Origin: an uncultured Spirochaetaceae bacterium
GTDB lineage: Bacteria > Spirochaetota > Spirochaetia > Treponematales > UBA12059
Reading direction: 5' to 3'
DNA: 5,955 nt
Assembly (NCBI GenBank): GCA_938004315.1
Contig: CALKWG010000510.1
Location: 1 to 5,955, forward strand
The notes under the pieces are model-generated. The model had not been told where the DNA came from and searched no databases. It was given only the letters and a program-made list of their open reading frames with translations. A program made the position numbers and the translations under genes. This document shows positions 1 to 5,100 of the stretch, in pieces. Positions within the stretch are counted from its first letter, which is position 1. Every line of letters begins with the position of its first letter.

Positions 1-3
1 CGG

Positions 4-23
4 GGAAGGCCTCGCAGCCTTCC
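4..23 (+). other. Short perfect hairpin in the 3' end of an upstream transcript
   Basis: A 7-bp perfect inverted repeat, GGAAGGC (4-10) and GCCTTCC (17-23), encloses the 6-nt loop CTCGCA. It lies just ahead of the intrinsic terminator at 33-71, so it is probably part of the 3' untranslated tail or 3' end of a rightward transcript that enters from the left. No reading frame on the plus strand has a stop codon between base 1 and the terminator, so no protein gene ends here. The segment does not resemble a tRNA T-arm and acceptor end, or a 5S rRNA end, as far as I can judge. The parent gene is not visible. Confidence 0.4.
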
Positions 24-32
24 GATACGGCG

Positions 33-71
33 AACGCCCCGCGCGGCATGCTTGCCCGCGGGGCGTTTTCT
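33..71 (+). terminator. Strong intrinsic terminator, rightward
   Basis: An 11-bp perfect stem, AACGCCCCGCG (33-43) with CGCGGGGCGTT (57-67), is extended inward by GGCA/TGCC (45-48, 53-56) with a single bulged C, leaving the loop TGCT. The plus-strand copy runs straight into TTTTCT (66-71), the classic U-tract. Read on the minus strand the hairpin is followed by CGCCGTATCGG, so it has no U-tract there and should not serve rpsD. It ends a gene located to the left of the window. Confidence 0.85.
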
Positions 72-226
72 ATTCCGGGAGTGCCGGGGACGAAGCCCGG
101 CGGCGGCGCGGGCCGCCGACGTGACTGTCGGCCGCCGAATCGGCGGGCGAATCGGCATAGAGGCGCCGCCGCGAGTCGCCGGCCGCCGCGACGCGTCGGC
201 CGATCACGCCCGGATGCCGAGCCGCG
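72..226. other. Non-coding 3' flank of rpsD with GC-rich hairpins
   Basis: This GC-rich gap lies between the rightward terminator and the rpsD stop codon. It contains a 6-bp hairpin, GCCGGG (83-88) with CCCGGC (96-101), and a longer one, GGCCGCCGAC (111-120) with GTCGGCCGCC (127-136), pairing 9 of 10 around a 6-nt loop. It also holds a 9-nt direct repeat, CGAATCGGC, at 136-144 and 148-156. None of the hairpins is followed by a run of T on the minus strand, so I see no canonical intrinsic terminator for rpsD. Termination could be factor-dependent, or an RNA 3' end could be protected by these stems. The open frames crossing this stretch have no plausible ribosome-binding site and look like GC-bias artefacts. 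Confidence 0.35.
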
Positions 227-841
227 TCAACGGGCATAGAACTCGACGACGCGGCGGGGGTCTCCGCGGACCGAGGCCTCGGCGGCCTGCGGCGACGCGA
301 CGAGCTTAGCGCCGAGGCGTTCGCCTTCTTCACGAGCCAGCCACGATGGAAGCGGACCTAAGCGGGTGGCGAAGGCGGCAGCGCGCTCTACGAGCGGCTT
401 CGGCGCGGCGAGCGTTAGGGCGTCGCCTTCAGAGAGCCGGGCCGAGGGTATGTCCAGGCGCCGGCCGTTCACCATGACCTGCCCGTGGTTTACGAGCTGC
501 CTGGCCGCCGGGCGCGACGGCGCCCAGCCCAAGCGGTAGACGACGTTGTCCAAGCGAGCCTCAAGCATGGCGACCAGGGCCTGGCCAGTAGAGCCGCGGC
601 TACGGCCGGCGGCGATGACCGCTTTCCTGAACTGACGCTCTCCTAAGCCGTAGGCGTCGCGGTACTTCTGCTTCTCGGCCAACTGCAGGGCGTATTCGCT
701 CCGCTTGGATAGGCGCGACTTCGGGGCCTTGCCCGGCAGGGCCGGCTTCCTGTCCAACAGCCTATCGTACTTAGGATTGCCGAAAATATTGACGCCCAGG
801 CGGCGCACGATACGCCCGCGCGGCGTCCCGTTCTTGGTCAT
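227..841 (-). CDS. rpsD: 30S ribosomal protein S4
   Basis: This is a primary 16S rRNA-binding protein of the small subunit that nucleates 30S assembly and helps set decoding accuracy. In some bacteria S4 also represses its own mRNA. The 204-residue length is normal for bacterial S4. Recognisable parts are the cysteine-free N-terminus RRLGVNIFGNPKYDRLL (13-29), SEYALQLAEKQKYRDAYGLGERQFRK (48-73), and the S4 RNA-binding domain (about 92-145) with LEARLDNVVYRLGW and the ARQLVNHGQVMVNGR core. LPSWL (164-168) and the terminal VVEFYAR also fit. The ATG at 841 is supported by AAGGAG at 853-848, six bases upstream. Oddities are that the usual PGQHG segment reads PGKAP (36-40), and that the C-terminal stretch 176-197 departs from the normal lysine- and arginine-bearing PxR region. 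It is monocistronic, divergent from the hydrolase gene, and not in the alpha operon. The family assignment is secure; being the only S4 of the genome is not shown. Confidence 0.96.
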   Translation of the reverse strand: MTKNGTPRGRIVRRLGVNIFGNPKYDRLLDRKPALPGKAPKSRLSKRSEYALQLAEKQKYRDAYGLGERQFRKAVIAAGRSRGSTGQALVAMLEARLDNVVYRLGWAPSRPAARQLVNHGQVMVNGRRLDIPSARLSEGDALTLAAPKPLVERAAAFATRLGPLPSWLAREEGERLGAKLVASPQAAEASVRGDPRRVVEFYAR

Positions 842-952
842 CTATCGCTCCTTAGTGCTCCATGGCGAACTGACGTCGTTAGCGACGCCCTTGAACGGTA
901 GGTCGTTCCTTATCAACGGCGACCGACCTAAGCCGCCTATGATTACAGCCAT
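842..952 (-). CDS. Possible 36-residue upstream ORF in the rpsD leader
   Basis: An open frame starts at ATG (952-950), encodes 36 residues beginning MAVIIGGLGRSPLIRN and ending SPWSTKER, and stops at TAG (844-842). That stop is immediately before the rpsD ATG at 841, and the frame is the same as rpsD. No Shine-Dalgarno sequence precedes it. If transcription starts from the TATAAT at 966-961, the mRNA would begin within a few bases of this ATG, so it could be leaderless. The peptide resembles no family I know and does not look like an S4 extension. Stop-free stretches of this size are common in GC-rich DNA, so it may be chance. Confidence 0.2.
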   Translation of the reverse strand: MAVIIGGLGRSPLIRNDLPFKGVANDVSSPWSTKER

Positions 953-954
953 GG
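842..954 (-). promoter_or_regulatory. Structured rpsD mRNA leader, candidate S4-responsive element
   Basis: The leader carries three nested pairings on the minus strand. An outer helix joins CCATGGC (954-948) to GCCATGG (866-860), 7 bp. A hairpin joins TAGGTCG (930-924) to CGACCTA (905-899), 7 bp with an 18-nt loop. A second hairpin joins GGCGTCG (889-883) to CGACGTC (878-872) around CTAA, 7 bp with one G-U. An alternative stem, GAACG (908-904) with CGTTC (897-893), would exclude the first hairpin. The Shine-Dalgarno (853-848) lies just outside the outer helix. Autoregulation by S4 through mRNA leaders is known in E. coli and Bacillus; that it happens here is inferred from gene identity and pairing potential only. 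Confidence 0.4.
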
Positions 955-955
955 T

Positions 956-984
956 AAGCTATTATAGATTATATTTTTTGTCAA
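956..984 (-). promoter_or_regulatory. Probable rpsD promoter in an AT-rich island
   Basis: On the minus strand a perfect TTGACA (984-979) is followed by two perfect TATAAT hexamers in tandem (973-968 and 966-961, 7-bp period) and by TAGCTT (961-956). TAGCTT has the ideal 17-bp spacing but matches the -10 consensus at only three positions. The second TATAAT is only 12 bp from TTGACA. The exact -10 is therefore ambiguous. This is the most AT-rich stretch of the window and the only place with perfect housekeeping hexamers. A strong promoter fits a ribosomal protein gene, and the transcript would begin near 948-961. Confidence 0.55.
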
Positions 985-1049
985 CATAGCAGACACTACC
1001 AGATGCTGGGATCCGCTCGGCTTGCGCTTGCCGGTGGTGAACGCGCATA

Positions 1050-1079
1050 TTGACCCTTGTGGCGTACCGGGAATACAGT
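1050..1079 (+). promoter_or_regulatory. Probable promoter of the secreted hydrolase
   Basis: TTGACC (1050-1055) and TACAGT (1074-1079) are separated by 18 bp. They match the housekeeping consensus at five and four of six positions. The predicted transcription start is near 1086, giving a leader of about 30 nt. The 1081-1098 palindrome covers that start, so the promoter looks controllable. Confidence 0.45.
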
Positions 1080-1080
1080 A

Positions 1081-1098
1081 ATGTGACACGTGTCATAT
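1081..1098. promoter_or_regulatory. Near-perfect 18-bp palindrome, likely operator
   Basis: The sequence ATGTGACACGTGTCATAT has a perfect 12-bp core, TGACACGTGTCA (1084-1095), and matching outer A/T pairs, with one mismatched pair (1083/1096). It also fits the CRP/FNR-type spacing TGTGA-N6-TCAYA (1082-1097), with one departure from TGTGA-N6-TCACA. It lies directly downstream of the -10 element and over the expected transcription start, a position where a bound dimer normally represses. The regulator is not encoded in the window. A TetR-like or CRP/FNR-like protein would both fit the symmetry. Confidence 0.5.
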
Positions 1099-1117
1099 CA
1101 CGGATGAAGGAGTCACT

Positions 1118-2092
1118 ATGGGGAAATGTTCCAAAGCCGCCGTCGCGGCCTTAGCCCTGATCATCGGAGGCGCCGTTAGCCCGGCCGTCGCGCAGTCGGG
1201 TCGCCTCGTACCCGGCGGCATGGCCGCCGTCGACCTAAGCTGGGTCGTGACGAAGTACGTCGACCTAGCGTATGCATCTAAGTCGGCGGCGCAGAAACTA
1301 GACCTCTATCTACCGAACGAGGGAACCGGCCCCTTCCCCCTTATCATAGAGAACCATGGCGGCGGCTTCGCGGCCGGATCGAAGTCTAGCCAGATCGGCC
1401 CCATGCTCGAAGCCTTGAAGAAAGGCTACGCCGTCGCCTCGATCAACTATCGCCTGAGCGGCGAAGCGACCTGGCCCGCCCAGATTCACGACGTGAAGGC
1501 GGCGATCCGCTACCTCAGGGCCAACGCCGCCGCGTATAAACTCGACCCCGAGCGCTTCGCCGCCTGGGGCGCATCGGCCGGCGGGAGCCTCGCGGCCTTG
1601 GCGGGAGCTTCAGGCGGCGTAAGCGCCCTTTCCGACCCCTCGCTCGGCAACGCGTCGGTCTCCGATCGCGTCCAGGCCGTGGTCGATTGGTTCGGCCCCG
1701 TCTACTTCTCAACCATGGACGCCGAATTCGCCGCGCTCGGCACGAGCGGGGTCATGGGACCGACGAACGCCGCCGGCTCGGCCGAGTCGAAGTACTTGGG
1801 CAAGACCGTGGGCACCGCGGCGGCGCAGCCCCTGGTCGAAGCCGCCAGCCCGCGAAGCTATATCAGCGCCGATGACCCGCCGTTCTACATACAGCACGGC
1901 AGCGCCGATAGGAATATACCGATTACCCAATCGATGGATCTGGCGAAAGCCCTGGTCGCGGCGATCGGGTCGGACAAAGTCGTCTTCGAGCGGCTCGAAG
2001 GGGCCGGACACGGCGGCGCCCAATTCGAAGCGGCCGAAAACGTCGCCAAGATAATCGCCTTCCTAGACAAGCATCTGAAAAAAGCGCCGTAA
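1118..2092 (+). CDS. Secreted alpha/beta-hydrolase, BD-FAE/lipase-like carboxylesterase
   Basis: The enzyme is predicted to hydrolyse carboxylic ester bonds outside the cytoplasm. A type I signal peptide is clear: K3/K6, a hydrophobic core (about 7-20) and an AVA site before Q26. Cys4 is too early and lacks the context for a lipobox. The mature protein begins with a KYVDLAYAS...LDLYLP strand typical of esterases related to BD-FAE and the hormone-sensitive lipase class. The oxyanion-hole motif HGGGF is at 80-84, the nucleophile is Ser153 in GASAGG, the acid is probably Asp264 in HGSADRNIP, and the base is His298 in GAGHGG, so the triad looks intact. GAAGGAG (1106-1112) sits 5 bases before the ATG and fixes the start. 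It has its own promoter and operator-like palindrome and no co-transcribed partner. Feruloyl, acetyl-xylan or generic short-chain ester substrates are all possible; the sequence does not decide. Confidence 0.88.
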   Translation: MGKCSKAAVAALALIIGGAVSPAVAQSGRLVPGGMAAVDLSWVVTKYVDLAYASKSAAQKLDLYLPNEGTGPFPLIIENHGGGFAAGSKSSQIGPMLEALKKGYAVASINYRLSGEATWPAQIHDVKAAIRYLRANAAAYKLDPERFAAWGASAGGSLAALAGASGGVSALSDPSLGNASVSDRVQAVVDWFGPVYFSTMDAEFAALGTSGVMGPTNAAGSAESKYLGKTVGTAAAQPLVEAASPRSYISADDPPFYIQHGSADRNIPITQSMDLAKALVAAIGSDKVVFERLEGAGHGGAQFEAAENVAKIIAFLDKHLKKAP

Positions 2093-2098
2093 GCGCCT
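2078..2098 (-). terminator. Weak intrinsic terminator for lhr, inside the hydrolase 3' end
   Basis: On the minus strand, AGGCGC (2098-2093) pairs with GCGCTT (2087-2082) around the loop TTACG, with four G-C pairs, one G-U and one A-U. T6 follows (2083-2078). It begins ten bases past the lhr stop codon and overlaps the final Lys-Lys-Ala-Pro codons and TAA of the hydrolase. The stem is short, so efficiency is uncertain. Read on the plus strand the hairpin is followed by CTACCAAG and would not terminate the hydrolase transcript. Confidence 0.5.
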
Positions 2099-2108
2099 AC
2101 CAAGCCTC

Positions 2109-5100
2109 CTACCAGAGCCGTAGCCGGCCGCGATCCGATTCGAAACCCAGAGCCTTAAGGGCCTCGGCGTAGGGCGAGAGGGCGGCCGGTTCGCCGTTAA
2201 TCGACTCCACCTTTAAGCGCGCTTCGCCGTAGCTCGGCGTCGTCAAGGCGCGCCGCTTGGCCTCCGACAAGGGGGCCAGGAGTTCAGGAAGCGCCGCGTC
2301 GTCCGGCGCAAGGCCTATCCAGAGCTCCTTCGCCGACGGCCCGGCGACCCAGGCCAGGCGCGACCCGGCGAACCCCAAGAGGGCGCCCCTCACCCGAGCC
2401 GGCAGGGGGCCGTAGGCCAAATCCCGATCGACGATCTCCAGTCCCGCCGGGCTCGCCGGGTCCAAGGCGCCGACCCACCACGGGGCGTGGGCCTCGGCCC
2501 CCGCCTTGAAGAGCTCGAAGGCCTCGGCGGAGATGAACTGGGGCCCCTCGAGCTCTTCGAAGAAGCGACCGGCTATCAGCTCGCCTGAGAGCTCCATCCG
2601 CCGCAACGCCGGGAAGAGGGCCGCCCAACGCAGCTCGGGCGCCTCGCGCTGGAGCAGAGCCCGCGCCAAGACGCCGTAGCGCTTGGCCGCCATCCTGGCG
2701 CGTTCGCAGGCGGCGTCCAGCTCATCGAGCTCGTCGCCGCCCACAGGCGATAGCGCCAAGGAGAACCAGCGACCGGCCACGGGGGCGCCGGCCTTCCATC
2801 GACTGCGGATGGCCGCGGGGATGCGCGCGGCGCGGCCGTTCCGGGCGGCCGTGGGCGTTCCCGCCGCGCCCCCGGACGAGCCGGAAGCCCGGCGCCTGAG
2901 CGGCTCGAAAAGGTCGGCGCTCACGAGGCCGGCCTCGGCCTCTCGCCACAGGGCCCGTACGAGGCCTTCGATGGACGCGGCACCGTCGGTAGGCGCCGCG
3001 CCGTCGGCGGGCGCGATGCCGCCGCGCGATCGCTCGGCGAGAAGCCTATCTTTAAGGTCCCAGAAATCGGCCGGCGAGTCGTCCATGCCAAGGAGCTTCG
3101 ATACTTTTCCGTTATAGAAATATTGCCAATCAGAGGCCGGGCAGATGGCTACCGCGTTGCCGCGCATGAACCACAGGTACTCGCCCGACGCGACGAAGCC
3201 GTCCAGAGCGGCCGGCGCGTAGCCTCGTATCCGGGCCGGCAAAATTTCACGTTCAAGGGTTTCGGGCGGGAAGCCTAAGCCCGAGAGCCGATCGAGGGCC
3301 GAGGCCAAGGTCGTTTCGCCCCCGAGGGGCATCGCCGACGCGGCGCTCGCCGGCGCGGGGTTCGGGTCGCCCACGGCGGCCCCGCCTACGAGCCCCATCC
3401 CGTGCAGCGCCGCCGCGAAGGGAGCGAAGCTCCCGGCGGGCCGCGGCTTCAGCGCCGGCCGCCGCGAAGCCCTGAGGGAGCGCAGGAGATGCTCGTAGAC
3501 CGCCGCGTCGCAGATCGAGCGCTCGCCGGGATAGAGACCGAAGCCATCCTCGTCCGACACGGCCCGGCCGGAGGCGACGAGCTCCTCAACGAGCCCCTCG
3601 AGCTCCTCGCTTGAAAGGCCGAAGTCCTCGCCGATACGTGACAGTATCGCTATACCGGCGCCGGCTAGCCAGTCGCCGATCAGGTCGTACGGTGCCTCCC
3701 TGAGCTCCTTCGCGCGGCTCGGTCGGCATATCAGCTCCCGCCCGGCCTCGCCGAGCCTGACGGCGACGAGCCTAGCCGAAGCCGAGCTCCCGTCCAGCTC
3801 GGCCGCCGCCAGGGCGGCCAGGTTCGGATCGGCGCAGGCGAGCAGGTTTTCCCACTCGTCGCGCGGGATGGCGACCCGCTCGTCGACCCAGTCGAGGAGC
3901 GCGTCGAGGTCGCCGGGCGCCCAACCGGGCTCTTCCCGCCTGAGCCGCTTGGCGAAGCCCTGGTAGAACGCCGATGGAACGGCGGGCCTGAGCCTGGCGT
4001 CCCCGAGCGCCTCGGCCAGTGCCTGATCGCCTGAGCTCCGGGCGAAAGCCGATCCGCCGCCGCGCAGCTCGTCGCCCTCGTAGAGGAAGCGGTTCGTCTC
4101 CGCCCAGCCGCTTCCCCTGGCGAGGGGGCTCGGCGCCGCGCTTTCGAAGGCGCCGATCTCGATCCGGCCTTCGGCCATGCCGGCGACGAACTCGCCCAGC
4201 CGCGCCAGGTCGTAGCGCTCGGTAAAGAGGCTCTTCCAGCTTTCCTTGACGATGGGGAACTCGGCGTAGTCCTTAACCCGCTCGTAGAGCCGCTTGGCGC
4301 GTAGCCGCGTGATCCACAAGGGGCTACGCTTGCCGAAGCCGGCGCGCGGTAAGAGGAGAGCGCGGCCGGCGCATTCGCGGAAGGCCGCGCCGAAGGCGGC
4401 GCCGGCTTCCAGCCCTTCGCGCAGGCGCTTGGCCAGCCGATCGCCCGAAAGACCCCGGCGCAGCGCGCTGAGCGTAAGGCTACGCGCCTCGTCGCAGTCC
4501 CTCACCGGTAAAAGAAGATAGATCGAGTCGTCGTTGGCCAGGCGCTCCACGCCCAAGCCTAGCCTATCGCCTAGTTCCGCCGCCAGGGCGATGGAGAGGG
4601 GCTCGTTCACCGCCTGCCCGCGCAGGGTATGGACGAAGGCGACGACCGCGTCCTGCCGACGCTCCGGATCCCGATAGAGCTCGACGACGGCGCGCTCCGG
4701 CGTCGGGAGGCCCGCGCCGGCCTGAGCCCGCCGCTGCGAGGACAGGAAGCGGAACAGCTCCTCGGCCGCGGCGAGGTCGAAGCCCGCCTCGGAGCGGAGG
4801 CGCGCGGCGAAGGCTTCCGGGTCGGCCTCGAAGTCGGCGCAGAGCTCCAGCATGCGAAGGGCGACGCCGGCGCCTCGAGCCGCGCGCTCGGCCTTCCAGA
4901 AAGGCATGAAGTCGGCGGCGCGCTCGAGCGGCGCCACCTCCACCGCCTCGTCGCTGATGGCCGTGATGCGCCAGGCCTGGGCTCCCATGCTGAAGCTGTT
5001 GCCCACCCGCCGCTCGAAGACGAACTCCTCGTCCAGCTCGCCTATCTTGGCGCCCGAGCCGGCCAGGCGCATGGCGTAATAGCCGCGGTCGGGTATGGCG

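Noticed and set aside
4..32. 3' end of a tRNA or 5S rRNA
   Set aside because: There is no GTTCRA T-loop, no CCA end with a matching acceptor strand, and no 5S-like closing sequence.
111..136. Hairpin as an intrinsic terminator for rpsD
   Set aside because: The stem is good, but the minus-strand sequence after it is GC-rich with no T-run, so it does not meet the intrinsic terminator pattern.
70..333. 87-codon minus-strand frame overlapping the end of rpsD
   Set aside because: It is out of frame with the conserved S4 C-terminus, very Arg/Ser/Ala-rich, and lacks a convincing ribosome-binding site.
705..989. A 94-codon plus-strand open frame crossing the rpsD start and leader
   Set aside because: It is antisense to the conserved S4 N-terminus and the rpsD promoter, and has no ribosome-binding site or recognisable product.
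2970..3017. Short tandem repeat as a mobile or CRISPR-like element
   Set aside because: It is an imperfect in-frame repeat of Ala/Pro/Asp/Gly codons within lhr, with no spacers and no terminal repeats.
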